Shown piece after piece: positions 8,952 through 17,596 of a DNA stretch of 43,380 bases; position 1 is the stretch's first letter; each line of letters begins with the position of its first letter. A program made the position numbers and the translations under genes. The DNA is from Sphingobium sp. Ant17 (GTDB taxonomy: Bacteria > Pseudomonadota > Alphaproteobacteria > Sphingomonadales > Sphingomonadaceae): NCBI RefSeq assembly GCF_000588875.1, contig NZ_JEMV01000001.1:207315-250694 (forward strand), in the 5' to 3' direction. The notes below the pieces were generated by a model. The model was not told the origin of the DNA, did not search any database, and worked only from the letters and a program-made list of their open reading frames with translations.

Positions 8952-9881
8952 TCACACATCGCCCATCCCCTCCAATTCCATGTCCTTCTGGCCAAGGGCG
9001 ACAAATTGTTCGAGTAGCCAGGACGCCGCCGGTCCAGGCGGCGCATCGCGTCGCCAAATACCGGCAAAGCGATATATGCCGCCAGGATGATCGGGCATGG
9101 ACAGCCGCACCAGCGTCCCTGCCACCAGGTCGGGCTCGATCATCGGCAGCGGCATATTCCCCCAGCCGATCCCCTCCCGCAGCAGCGCATGTTTGGCACC
9201 AAGGTCCGCCAGACGCCAGGTTTTGGGGCTCATGACCGAATAATCCTGCCCCTCGGTGAAGCGCGACCGGTCGGTCAATACCAGTTGGATATGGTCGCGG
9301 CCTGCACCCGGCGGAATGCGATCCATGCGTCCCAGTGGATGGTCGGGCGCAGCGACCGGGACCATCGGCACGGACCCGGCGGCTATGCACTCCACCCCCT
9401 CGACTCCGGCGGCCAACGGCCCGGAAATACCGATGATGGCACGGCGATCCAGCACCATTGCGGTGATTGCGCCCAAGGCCTCGGCATGCAGCCGCAGCTG
9501 CACCGTTGGATATTCCGCCACAAAGGCGCGCAGCACTTTGCCCAGCCTGTCGGTCGGCACCATGACGTCCACGGCGATATCGACTTCCGCCTCCAGCCCA
9601 TCGAGCAGACCTTTGACCTTGGCGCGCAGGCCATCAATGCCATGGGAGATATGGCGCACATCCGACAAGAGCGCACGCCCCGCCACGGTGAGCTGCGGCT
9701 TGCGTGTCCCTTCCCGATCGAAAAGACTAAGGCCAAGCTGCGCTTCCAGATTGGCGATGCCGTAGCTCACGACGGACACGGCGCGATTGAGCCGACGTCC
9801 GGCGGCAGCAAAGCTGCCTGTGTCCACGATGGCCAGGAAAAGACGCAACTGATCAAGGGTCGGCATGCCCGGATTGTTCAC
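8952..9881 (-). CDS. LysR-family transcriptional regulator, divergent from pirin gene
   Basis: The 309-residue protein has an N-terminal winged HTH (about 6-65: 'LDQLRLFLAIVDTGSFAAAG', 'LEAQLGLSLFDREG') and a periplasmic-binding-like effector domain (about 90-300). The GTG at 9881 has AGGAA 8 nt upstream; an in-frame ATG lies at 9866. It is divergent from the pirin gene across a 113-bp gap that contains a perfect 6-8-6 inverted repeat. LysR regulators next to pirin-like quercetinase genes are common and usually control the divergent gene, so the same is inferred here. Effector unknown. Confidence 0.93.
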   Translation of the reverse strand: MNNPGMPTLDQLRLFLAIVDTGSFAAAGRRLNRAVSVVSYGIANLEAQLGLSLFDREGTRKPQLTVAGRALLSDVRHISHGIDGLRAKVKGLLDGLEAEVDIAVDVMVPTDRLGKVLRAFVAEYPTVQLRLHAEALGAITAMVLDRRAIIGISGPLAAGVEGVECIAAGSVPMVPVAAPDHPLGRMDRIPPGAGRDHIQLVLTDRSRFTEGQDYSVMSPKTWRLADLGAKHALLREGIGWGNMPLPMIEPDLVAGTLVRLSMPDHPGGIYRFAGIWRRDAPPGPAASWLLEQFVALGQKDMELEGMGDV

Positions 9882-9912
9882 TGTTCGATTTCCTCGAATG
9901 TTTCAGTCAGTT

Positions 9913-9932
9913 TTATCCCTCTGAACGGATAA
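9913..9932. promoter_or_regulatory. Candidate LysR operator between lysR and pirin genes
   Basis: TTATCC (9913-9918) and GGATAA (9927-9932) form a perfect inverted repeat with an 8-bp centre. It contains the T-N11-A type dyad expected of LysR sites and lies in the shared divergent promoter region, 31 bp from the LysR start and 62 bp from the pirin start. Binding is inferred. Confidence 0.5.
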
Positions 9933-9994
9933 GCTCGCAAGCTCTAAATGGGTCTCAACAGGACGGCCCCCGTCGTCCGCTCAGGAGACATAGT

Positions 9995-10692
9995 ATGATT
10001 GACCTTCGCCCCTTCGATAGCCTCGGTGCCGCCAACCATGGCTGGCTCGACGCCAAGCATCATTTCTCGTTCGCCGGCTATCATGACGAAGCCCGGATGC
10101 ACTGGGGCAACCTGCGCGTCTGGAATGACGATAGCATCGAACCCAATAGCGGCTTTCCGCCGCACCCGCATCGCGACATGGAAATCATCACCTATGTCCG
10201 CGAAGGGGCGATCACGCATGAGGATAATCTGGCAATAAAGGCCGGACGGAAGCAGGCGACGTTCAGGTCATGTCAGCTGGGACAGGCATCCGCCATTCGG
10301 AATATAATCGTGAGGCGGTGACCACCAAGATCTTCCAGATATGGATCGTCCCGACCCGTAGCGGCGAAGCGCCAAGCTGGGGTGCGCGCCCCTTCCCCAA
10401 GGGCGAGCGATCGGGCCAATTCGTCACGCTCGCTTCGGGCTATGATGATGACCAGGATGCGCTGCCGATCCGCACGGATGCGCGGGTCGTCGCCGCAACG
10501 CTGAAAGCCGGCGAAAGCGCGCATTACTCCATAGGCAAGGACCGCAAGGCCTATCTGGTGCCTGCAACGGGTGCGATCCAGATCGACGATGTTCGGGTAA
10601 ATGCCCGCGACGGTGCCGCAATCAGCGACATGGACGTGATCCGGGTCATAGCGATCGAGAATAGTGAGATCGTGTTGGTCGACGCCGCATGA
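9995..10692 (+). pseudogene. Pirin-family protein (cupin), broken by one missing base
   Basis: The frame starting at 9995 (ATG with CAGGAGA upstream) gives the pirin N-terminus: 'MIDLRPFDSLGAANHGW', the metal site 'FPPHPHRDMEIITYV' (H57, H59). After 'THEDNL' at about 10231 the frame turns to nonsense and ends at 10321. The second frame (to the TGA at 10690-10692) resumes exactly with 'MSAGTGIRHSEYN', holding the other ligands (His and Glu), and the C-terminal cupin. Adding one G at about 10231 restores 'NLGNKGRTEAGDVQVMSAG', the family consensus. Pirins of this YhhW type can act as quercetin 2,3-dioxygenases; activity here depends on whether the frameshift is real. Confidence 0.88.
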
Positions 10693-10698
10693 TGAAAG

Positions 10699-10727
10699 GA
10701 AGGGCGCGGCGTCAGGCCGCGCCCTTC
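10699..10727. terminator. Terminator hairpin after the pirin gene
   Basis: A perfect 12-bp stem (GAAGGGCGCGGC at 10699-10710 with its complement at 10716-10727) closes a 5-nt loop, 7 bp after the pirin stop. It could serve the pirin gene and the convergent porin fragment. A clear T-run is lacking, so it is a strong hairpin rather than a textbook intrinsic terminator. Confidence 0.75.
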
Positions 10728-10756
10728 AATCCGGATACCCCTAGGTCCAAAAACGC

Positions 10757-11290
10757 CTAAAAGCGGAACATCGCTTCCGTCCCGATCATGCGGATCGACC
10801 GAGCGGGGCCAGTCTCGCGCAGAAAGCCCCCGGCCTGAAACAGCGACGCGGAGGCAGAGAGGAATAATGTGGTACTCACCTGCCAGTTAGCCGACAGTTC
10901 GACTTGATGACCTATGTGCCGGGAAGCCCCCTGCCCTACCTCTCGGATCAATTGGCCGGGCACGTCATAGATGCCATCCCCGCGACTGAAGCGCCAATAG
11001 GCGACCGCTACCAGTTCGACAGTGATACCTCGCCCCAGATCGACATCAACACTGGGATGTAGGTTGAGGATATTGCGCGGCCCGATCGGGGTAAGCTCGC
11101 CGAAATATTTGCCCTTAGGAAACAGCGCGTTGAACGTGCCCAGCCGGTCGTCCTTCGGGTCTTCATCGCCACTGGCAGCATTGGCGCGCAGGCGAATCCG
11201 AGGCTTGAGCGGCATTGCGTCGAACACATAGCTGGTTTCGGTCGCGATCGACCAGGCTTTGATCGGCTGCGTGCCGAATCGACCGCGCTG
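10757..11290 (-). pseudogene. Alginate-export-type outer-membrane porin, C-terminal fragment
   Basis: The open frame below a TGA at about 11290 reads 'GRFGTQPIKAWSIATETSYV', 'LKPRIRLRANAASGDEDP', 'TFNALFPKGKYFGELTPIGP' and ends '...MFRF' with the terminal Phe of beta-barrel proteins. These are the last beta-strands of Alginate_exp-family porins (usual length 400-500 residues). About 175 residues remain and the N-terminal two thirds, including the signal peptide, are absent, so it cannot be exported. The break lies just before the promoter region of the Fic gene, which suggests that a rearrangement bringing in the Fic gene removed the rest. Confidence 0.8.
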
Positions 11291-11346
11291 GAGCTTTCAA
11301 ACAGAGGCAGGCCGGCGCTTGCAAGCTTGCGCGAACTCCCACGGAA

Positions 11347-11413
11347 TTGCGCACAACCGCGATTAGTTGCGCGTTGACTCTTATAGTTGCGCGATTTATC
11401 TTTTGCGCAACTA
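11347..11413 (+). promoter_or_regulatory. Promoter of the Fic gene with iterated TTGCGC operator
   Basis: TTGCGC occurs at 11347-11352, 11367-11372 and 11387-11392, exactly 20 bp apart; the last two are within the longer TAGTTGCGC (11364-11372 and 11384-11392). An inverted copy, GCGCAACTA, lies at 11405-11413. A possible -35 (TTGACT, 11374-11379) and -10 (TATCTT, 11397-11402; 17-bp spacer) lie between the copies, so a bound protein would block the promoter. Self-repression by the winged-helix domain of the downstream Fic protein is the simplest inference. Confidence 0.7.
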
Positions 11414-11423
11414 AGGAAGTTAT

Positions 11424-12794
11424 GTGGCACGACCAATACCTGAAGCTGACCTACAAGCGATCGAGGCCGCTGTGGCCCAATTCCCGGATGGTGCGTCAGC
11501 AGCGCAGATCACTAGCGCGCTCGCGGAACCTGGTGCCCGTCGTACCCTCCAATATCGTCTTCGCGCCTTGGTTGACGCGGGTAGGCTACGCCTTACCGGC
11601 GACGGGCGTGCAGCCCGATATCACCATGGTGATGAAATCATCGCCCAGCCTGGCCCAGCCGACATCGTCCCAATATCACCTGAAGGCAGCGCTGTCCTTG
11701 CCTATGTGCGCCAGCCCGTCGCGGTGCGACAACCGGTCGGCTATGAACGCAGCTTCCTGGATCGTTACCGGCCGAACGAAACCTTCTATCTGACCCAGCA
11801 GCAGCGCGATCATCTGGCTACAATCGGCAAGCCGCAGATTGAGGCCGCAGCGGCAGGAACCTACGCGAAGCAGATACTGAATAGACTGCTTATCGACCTT
11901 GCATGGAATTCCAGCCGTCTCGAAGGCAACACATATTCGCTACTCGATACGCGGCGGCTGCTGGATTTCGGGGAAGCCGCCGAGGGACGCGGACCGCGCG
12001 AAGCGCAGATGATCCTCAATCATAAAGATGCGATCGAGTTTCTCGTCGCCAACGCCAACGATGTCGGGTTCAATCGCTATACGATACTCAACCTGCATGC
12101 GCTATTGGCGAACAATCTGTTAGCTGACCCGACGGCGGTGGGGCGACTACGCCACATCATCGTAGGGATAGACGGTTCAACTTTTCATCCACTGGAAGGT
12201 CCGGGTCTCATCGAGGAGTGCTTCGATCAAATCCTTGCCACAGCGGCGGCCATCGACGATCCATACGAGCAGGCCTTTTTCATAATGGTGCAGCTTCCTT
12301 ATCTTCAGCCCTTTGACGATGTGAATAAGCGCGTATCACGCCTCGCCGCCAATATTCCCATGATCCGGGCGAACCTTGCGCCATTGTCGTTCACCGAGGT
12401 TCCAGGCGACCTTTACACGCGCGCCACGCTTGGCGTCTATGAACGCAACGACATAACATTGCTGCGCGACGTATTCCTTTGGGCCTATCAGCGATCCGCA
12501 GCGCGCTACGCCGCCGTTCGTCAATCAATGGGTGAGCCAGACCCGTTTCGCCTGCGCTATCGGGAACAGTTGCGCGATGTCGTTCGGGATGTTGTGCTCG
12601 GTGCCATGAGCCGACAGGCGACACGCGCGCATCTGGTCACGACGTCCCGTGAATTCATCCCAACGGCCGATCAGGACCAGTTTGCCGAGGTCGCAGAAAC
12701 GGAGTTGCTGGGCTTGCACGAGGGCAATTTCGCGCGATACCTGGTTCGTCCGTCGGAATTTGCTGCATGGCAGCAAATCTGGAACGCAGCCTGA
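11424..12794 (+). CDS. Winged-helix/Fic-domain protein with degenerate Fic motif
   Basis: The 456-residue protein starts at a GTG with AAGGA 6 nt upstream. Residues about 10-68 form a winged helix ('DGASAAQITSALAEPGARRT', 'LRALVDAGRLRLTGDGRAARY'). Residues about 145-355 are a Fic fold with a class II inhibitory motif [S/T]xxxE[G/N] at S163-G168 ('SSRLEGN'). The active-site loop reads 'QPFDDVNKRVSRL' at 295-307, where canonical Fic enzymes have HxFx(D/E)GN(G/K)R: the catalytic His is Gln295 and the Gly is Val300, while Asn301 and Arg303 remain. Fic enzymes transfer AMP or other groups to proteins; without the His this may be inactive or do different chemistry. It stands alone between a porin fragment and an IS3 remnant. 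Confidence 0.9.
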   Translation: MARPIPEADLQAIEAAVAQFPDGASAAQITSALAEPGARRTLQYRLRALVDAGRLRLTGDGRAARYHHGDEIIAQPGPADIVPISPEGSAVLAYVRQPVAVRQPVGYERSFLDRYRPNETFYLTQQQRDHLATIGKPQIEAAAAGTYAKQILNRLLIDLAWNSSRLEGNTYSLLDTRRLLDFGEAAEGRGPREAQMILNHKDAIEFLVANANDVGFNRYTILNLHALLANNLLADPTAVGRLRHIIVGIDGSTFHPLEGPGLIEECFDQILATAAAIDDPYEQAFFIMVQLPYLQPFDDVNKRVSRLAANIPMIRANLAPLSFTEVPGDLYTRATLGVYERNDITLLRDVFLWAYQRSAARYAAVRQSMGEPDPFRLRYREQLRDVVRDVVLGAMSRQATRAHLVTTSREFIPTADQDQFAEVAETELLGLHEGNFARYLVRPSEFAAWQQIWNAA

Positions 12795-13322
12795 TTGCTA
12801 CGCTTACGTGAAAGGCTTGCATTGGGACTTACCGGAATGACGGCTTCCGGGAACGGACTTCGCTAAAGCCGACATTTACGCGCCGATGGTTCACATTTTT
12901 TTGCATAGCCTTGTCACACCTATTTCGATGCTGGGGTAAGCGACAAGCGCGTAGTCGAGTAGGCGGTGGGTTGGAAAGCCATTCGGCGCGACGACTGGAC
13001 TGGGTGCGCTGTTCTAGTCACACACCGAACGGAGAGCCATCCGTGCGTGCATCGGACACGGCGTTACCGATTCGACCAGCGCTGCGACCAATGTCACTAT
13101 GAAACCCTGGCGGAGCATCGCCAGTGTGCTGGTTCGCACCACGGCGGCCAGATTGTGTGATTCAGCCGCGAGTGCGAGTGGCTTTGATAGCGCGCAAACC
13201 AAAAGTATCAGCCCGACAATCCACAGGACCAGCGTGCGCCCAGTGCGGAGCCCTATAATGACGGGTAGCAGGACCACGCCTAGGATGCTCGCCGGTGCGA
13301 AGGTCAGCGCCATACATGGCCC
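12795..13322. other. Region between the Fic gene and the IS3 remnant
   Basis: About 530 bp with no gene I can name. A 6-bp inverted repeat (CCGGAA at 12832-12837, TTCCGG at 12845-12850) may help end the Fic transcript. A minus-strand frame at 13014-13313 is described separately. Confidence 0.5.
13014..13313 (-). CDS. Possible small membrane protein or fragment, unrecognised
   Basis: A 99-residue frame starting at ATG 13313 encodes two or three hydrophobic segments ('ILGVVLLPVIIGL', 'LVLWIVGLILLVCAL', 'IVTLVAALV') separated by short polar loops, followed by a non-hydrophobic tail. I do not recognise the family, and there is no clear ribosome binding site. It lies directly downstream of the truncated IS3 orfA, so it could be the remains of a gene cut by that element. 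It may also be chance. Confidence 0.3.
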   Translation of the reverse strand: MALTFAPASILGVVLLPVIIGLRTGRTLVLWIVGLILLVCALSKPLALAAESHNLAAVVRTSTLAMLRQGFIVTLVAALVESVTPCPMHARMALRSVCD

Positions 13323-13325
13323 GGT

Positions 13326-13537
13326 CTAACTTCGCCCGAACCCCTACCTTCCTCATCGTCAATCTGGCGCAACCGGCGGGCATTGGATACTTCCATGTCG
13401 CTGTATTTGCCCCTCAGCTTGTAAAATGTCGCAGTGCTCAGTCCCTGCTTCCGATAAATTTCTACCGTCGGCAGCCCTGACTCCTACTCCTTGATAGTCC
13501 CGATGATCTGCGCCGCGATAAACCGGAGCTTTCTCAT
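13326..13537 (-). pseudogene. IS3-family OrfA transposase remnant with nonsense codon
   Basis: From the ATG at 13537 the frame reads 'MRKLRFIAAQIIGTIKE', a TAG stop, then 'ESGLPTVEIYRKQGLSTATF' and 'YKLRGKYSDMEVSNARRLR', which is the IS3-family OrfA helix-turn-helix protein. The TAG replaces a CAG codon (family KEQE). The frame degenerates after about 13330 and no orfB follows, so this is a dead fragment. Its 5' side (to about 13560, with 'CTGTCCAC') may include the element's end, just upstream of the TonB receptor gene. Confidence 0.85.
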
Positions 13538-13597
13538 GCTCCTGCTCCTTTTGTGGACAGGGCGAAAGCAAAATTGGTTCGATTCTTCATCCAAAAT

Positions 13598-13607
13598 CAA
13601 AGCTTTG
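13598..13607. promoter_or_regulatory. 10-bp palindrome upstream of TonB receptor gene
   Basis: CAAAGCTTTG is a perfect palindrome about 115 bp before the receptor start, in the AT-richer leader that should contain the promoter. It may be a regulator site, perhaps for the DeoR protein of the same locus, but a single short palindrome is weak evidence. Confidence 0.2.
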
Positions 13608-13721
13608 CGGCGCTCTGCGTTCAGTCATCAAATAGACCACTATTTAAGGAAACGAAAAACTTCGAAAACGCGCGAACAACAACGTGGCTTGGATAGCCGT
13701 CGGATAACAGGGAGAGAGAAG

Positions 13722-15908
13722 GTGAATGTTCGCCACATTTTGCTTTGCACCGTCGCAGGGTTGAGCATGGCCATGGGTGTCACGGCCGCCCAGGCGCAAC
13801 AGCAAGCAGCAGATAGCGCGTCGCTTGGCCTGATGCCGGGTGATATCATCGTCACCGCTCAGAAACGTTCCGAAAATGTTCAAGATGTCCCCATCGCCAT
13901 CACGGCAGTGTCGGGATCGTCGTTGGGCACGCTCCAGATGCGTAGCGGGACCGAATTGGCCCGCCAAACCCCCAATTTGTCCGTCAGCGTCCTTGGTAAC
14001 GAAGATCAGCCGAAATTTTCGGTTCGCGGCATTTCCCAGTCGGCGTTCGACCTCAATGCGTCATCCCCCACCGGCATTTTCTATGATGAAGTTTTCGTCC
14101 GGGCGTCTTTCCTGGGCGGAGCGCAACTCTACGACATGGATCGGGTAGAGGTGCTGCGCGGCCCTCAGGGAACCTTGTTTGGCAAGGAAACGGTGGGCGG
14201 CGCAGTCAGCTATGTCACGCGGGCACCGGAATTTGATACGTCGGGTTATCTCTCAGGCGAATATGGCAATTATAACTATGTCGCCCTGCAAGGGGCCGCC
14301 AATACCCAGATCATCGACGATAAACTTGCCGTGCGCTTCTCCTTCAACACGAACCAGAGCGATGGTTTCGTCAAGAATTTGCGGCCGGGCGGGCGGGACA
14401 AGTCCAATCTCGACAAGACAGCCTTTCGCGTCACCATGAAATATAAGGATGATGCCGGGTTCGAGGCGACATTGCGCTACAGCTACACGCGCAGCTCACC
14501 CGAAGCGGTTGGCACGAACGTAACGGGCTATCTGCCCGGTAATACAAATGCGTTCGGTTTTGATCCGCGTATCGATCCGGTCACTGGACGCAGGCTTGGC
14601 GCGCGTGAGGGCTACTATGATCGGGACGGTCAAATCCGTGTGCGCGGCGACGGCATCTCGCTGACGATGAAAAAGGATTTGGGTTCGGTCGCGCTCACAT
14701 CCATTTCCTCCTATCTCAAAGGCTATTTCCTGAACGAAGTGGATGGCGACGGGAGCGCTGCCAATCTGCTCGCGCTCGATTTCCGCGCGAAAACGAAGGA
14801 ATATTCGCAGGATCTCCGGCTGACCACACAGTTTGACGGACCGTTTAATGTCATCGCGGGTCTCTATTATTTCCGCGATACGCTCGATAACCTGTTCAAC
14901 GTGTCGCAGTTCGACGGCGCGTTTAATGCGCGCCAGACCTATTTTCAAACGCGCACCTCATATGCGGGCTATATCGACGGAACATACGAGTTTTCACCGG
15001 AATTGAGCGCCTATGCCGGTTTCCGCATGACCCATGACAAGACGACCATGGCCGATTTCCAGTCGATCGTGAATATTCCGGGCCTCGGTATCCCGTTGAC
15101 CACGCAGGTATATAAGGAAACGCAGCCCAGTGGACGTGTCGGCCTGCGCTACAAATTCTCGCGGGATGTCATGGCCTATGCCCAATTTGCGCGCGGCTAT
15201 CGCAGCGGCGGGTTCAATGGTGGCGCGGTAGTCTTCCCTGGTGATCTCAATATCGCCAAGCCGGAATTTCTCGACGCCTATGAAGCCGGGCTCAAGACGC
15301 GTCTGTTTGATCGTCGTTTGACGCTCAACCTGTCGGCCTTCCACTATATCTTTAAGGATCAGCAGTTCATCAATTCGGTGTCGATCATCAACCAGGCGCT
15401 GGTCAATGCCGGGCGGTCACGGATCAATGGGCTGGAAGCGGAAATCACTGCGGCCATTACCCCGCAGATCAGATTGTCGGCCGGCATGGGCCTGCTGGAT
15501 GCCAAATACAACACACTGACGCTGACCGGCGTGGATCTGGCGGGCAACCGTTTGATTGAAGCGCCGAGATTCACGATGAACTTGGCGGCGGACTATACGG
15601 TGCCGTTGAGCAGCGCGGTTGAACTGACCCTGCATGGCGACATGGTGCATAAGAGCAAGCAGTTCTTCACGGCCTATAATGACAAGGTTTTTCCGTTCAG
15701 CCTGGGCGTCACCCCGGCGTTTCAGGAATATAATGCACGGGCAGGCCTGGCGTTTGAGGAAGATCGCTATAATCTTGGCCTGTGGGGCAAGAATTTGAGC
15801 AATAATACGACGCTGGCCGGTGTCGGGATCGAAACCAACACCATGCTGCGGTTCGGAACCGTTCCTTACCCCCGCCGCTACGGTATCGATTTTCAGGTGA
15901 AGTTCTGA
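13722..15908 (+). CDS. TonB-dependent outer-membrane receptor, glycerol-ester locus
   Basis: TonB-dependent receptors move scarce or bulky substrates across the outer membrane. The 728-residue product starts at a GTG with GGGAGAGAG upstream, has a signal peptide (to about 'AAQAQQ', residue 27), a TonB box ('DIIVTAQKRSENV'), a plug domain ('RVEVLRGPQGTLFGKETVGG') and a beta-barrel ending '...YGIDFQVKF' with terminal Phe. The frame is open upstream to 13491 but that part lacks a ribosome site and overlaps the IS3 remnant. It is followed after 2 bp by a hydrolase gene and heads a co-directional run ending in glpK. Substrate unknown. Confidence 0.94.
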   Translation: MNVRHILLCTVAGLSMAMGVTAAQAQQQAADSASLGLMPGDIIVTAQKRSENVQDVPIAITAVSGSSLGTLQMRSGTELARQTPNLSVSVLGNEDQPKFSVRGISQSAFDLNASSPTGIFYDEVFVRASFLGGAQLYDMDRVEVLRGPQGTLFGKETVGGAVSYVTRAPEFDTSGYLSGEYGNYNYVALQGAANTQIIDDKLAVRFSFNTNQSDGFVKNLRPGGRDKSNLDKTAFRVTMKYKDDAGFEATLRYSYTRSSPEAVGTNVTGYLPGNTNAFGFDPRIDPVTGRRLGAREGYYDRDGQIRVRGDGISLTMKKDLGSVALTSISSYLKGYFLNEVDGDGSAANLLALDFRAKTKEYSQDLRLTTQFDGPFNVIAGLYYFRDTLDNLFNVSQFDGAFNARQTYFQTRTSYAGYIDGTYEFSPELSAYAGFRMTHDKTTMADFQSIVNIPGLGIPLTTQVYKETQPSGRVGLRYKFSRDVMAYAQFARGYRSGGFNGGAVVFPGDLNIAKPEFLDAYEAGLKTRLFDRRLTLNLSAFHYIFKDQQFINSVSIINQALVNAGRSRINGLEAEITAAITPQIRLSAGMGLLDAKYNTLTLTGVDLAGNRLIEAPRFTMNLAADYTVPLSSAVELTLHGDMVHKSKQFFTAYNDKVFPFSLGVTPAFQEYNARAGLAFEEDRYNLGLWGKNLSNNTTLAGVGIETNTMLRFGTVPYPRRYGIDFQVKF

Positions 15909-15910
15909 CC

Positions 15911-17596
15911 ATGGATAAGCGAAAGGCAGGGCTTTTCCTGGGCATTTGTGCGCTGCTGATGGCGTTTGGTAGCATGCTCTTGTCGGCAAAAATTCAGGGC
16001 AGCTTGGACGTCGATGTCCAGCAAGTCTATTTTTCGGGGGCGAAGGGTGCGCAGATGCGCGCCCTTCTGTTCCGCCCGGCCGGGGCGACGGCGCTGCATA
16101 AGGCACCCGCCATTCTCGCCGTGCATGGCTATCTCAACAATGCCGAAATACAGGCGAACTTCGCCACGGAATTTGCGCGACGCGGCTATGTCGTGCTGGC
16201 ACCTGATCAGCGCGGCCATGGGGGCAGCGACCCCACCAGTTTCGCCGACGGGTTCGGGGGGCCGGATGCGCTCGCCTATTTGCGCAGCCTGCCTTTTGTG
16301 GACCGGGACAATATCGGCCTGGAAGGGCATAGCATGGGCGGATGGGCGGTCCTGGCCGCTGCCAAGGCCTATCCCGACGGCTATAAGTCCCTGGTCCTGG
16401 AAGGATCGAGCGTAGGTGCGCCCTTCGCTCCAGCCGGAACGCGCACCTTTCCGCGCAATCTGCTGGTCGTTTTTGGCACCCGCGACGAATTTGGCGGGCT
16501 GATGTGGGGGGCAGAAGCGCCCTTACGCACGGGCGCGACGGAAAAGGCGCGGACGACCTTTGGAACGGGAACTGCGCCCGTCGTTGCAGGCCAACTCTAT
16601 GGCCGGATCGAAGAGGGGACGGCGCGCAAGCTGCTGACGCCGTCTGTCTCCCATGCCTGGCTGCACCAATCCGCCACAGGCATCACACCCGCCATCGAAT
16701 GGTTCGGACAGACATTGCGCGGCGGCCGCACGATTCCAGCGGACCGTCAGGTCTGGTATTGGCGGGAAACAGGCAATCTGCTGGCGCTCATCATGATCCC
16801 TCTGTCGATCGCGGGTTTTCTCGCCGCCGCTGGTATAGCGTTCGCGCGGGTGGGGCCGCTGGCCAACGATGGGATCCCCACGACGACCAGCGGGCGCGAC
16901 ATTGCGTTGCTCGCGATTGTTCCGGCCCTGCTCTACATCCCTGCTTGTATGGCCGTGGAGGCCATGCTGGGCCAGAATAGCCTGTTTCGTCAGACCTTCT
17001 CCAACCAATATGCGGGCTGGGCGTTCCTATGCTCCCTGCTGTCGCTTGCCGTGCTTCGTCGCCGCCATGCTTTGGTATGGACAGACGGCGTCGCGCGGGC
17101 TTTGGGGATGGCCTTGCTCGCGCTGATCCCGGCCTATCTGTTGATTTTCGCGATGGATCGGCTGTTCCACGTCAATCCATCCTGGTGGATCGTCACCATC
17201 CGACCGCTAACGATGGACCGGGCGCGCGATTTTCTGGTCTATGCACCCTTCTTCATCCTGTCCTGCGCGACATCGCTGCGATTGCTGGATGACATCCGCC
17301 CGCTGATGAAGGGCAGCCTCGTCTCCGCACTGGGAGTAGCAGCTTTGGCCTTGTCCGGCGGCTTTGTCCTGTTTCTGGCGGCGCAATATGGCACGCTGGC
17401 GGCGACGGGGCAGCTTCTGCTGCCACAACAGGGGTTGCTGGTCATTCCCGCTATCAATTTCGCCGTCTTGCTGCTGTTCGTCGCTATTCTGGGTGTTTTT
17501 TCGCGGCGCTTCACAGGGTCCACATTGCCAGGAGGCATTGCTGCCGGACTGTTCCTGACATGGACGCTCACCGCAACCCAGCCAATCGGAGTATGA
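15911..17596 (+). CDS. Alpha/beta hydrolase fused to a multi-pass membrane domain
   Basis: The 561-residue protein begins with a membrane anchor (about 7-25), then an alpha/beta hydrolase domain (about 40-275): oxyanion-side motif 'AVHGYLNN', 'APDQRGHGGSD', nucleophile Ser141 in 'GHSMGG' and a likely catalytic His in 'PSVSHAWLH'. The second half (about 285-555) has seven or eight hydrophobic segments. The hydrolase part presumably faces the periplasm and may act on what the TonB receptor upstream (2 bp) imports. It overlaps the next gene by ATGA. The fusion is unusual; the substrate is probably an ester but this is inferred. Confidence 0.85.
   Translation: MDKRKAGLFLGICALLMAFGSMLLSAKIQGSLDVDVQQVYFSGAKGAQMRALLFRPAGATALHKAPAILAVHGYLNNAEIQANFATEFARRGYVVLAPDQRGHGGSDPTSFADGFGGPDALAYLRSLPFVDRDNIGLEGHSMGGWAVLAAAKAYPDGYKSLVLEGSSVGAPFAPAGTRTFPRNLLVVFGTRDEFGGLMWGAEAPLRTGATEKARTTFGTGTAPVVAGQLYGRIEEGTARKLLTPSVSHAWLHQSATGITPAIEWFGQTLRGGRTIPADRQVWYWRETGNLLALIMIPLSIAGFLAAAGIAFARVGPLANDGIPTTTSGRDIALLAIVPALLYIPACMAVEAMLGQNSLFRQTFSNQYAGWAFLCSLLSLAVLRRRHALVWTDGVARALGMALLALIPAYLLIFAMDRLFHVNPSWWIVTIRPLTMDRARDFLVYAPFFILSCATSLRLLDDIRPLMKGSLVSALGVAALALSGGFVLFLAAQYGTLAATGQLLLPQQGLLVIPAINFAVLLLFVAILGVFSRRFTGSTLPGGIAAGLFLTWTLTATQPIGV

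Noticed and set aside
13491..13721. Extending the TonB receptor start upstream to 13491
   Set aside because: The upstream part lacks a ribosome site, overlaps the IS3 remnant and would bury the signal peptide; the GTG at 13722 with GGGAGAG fits.
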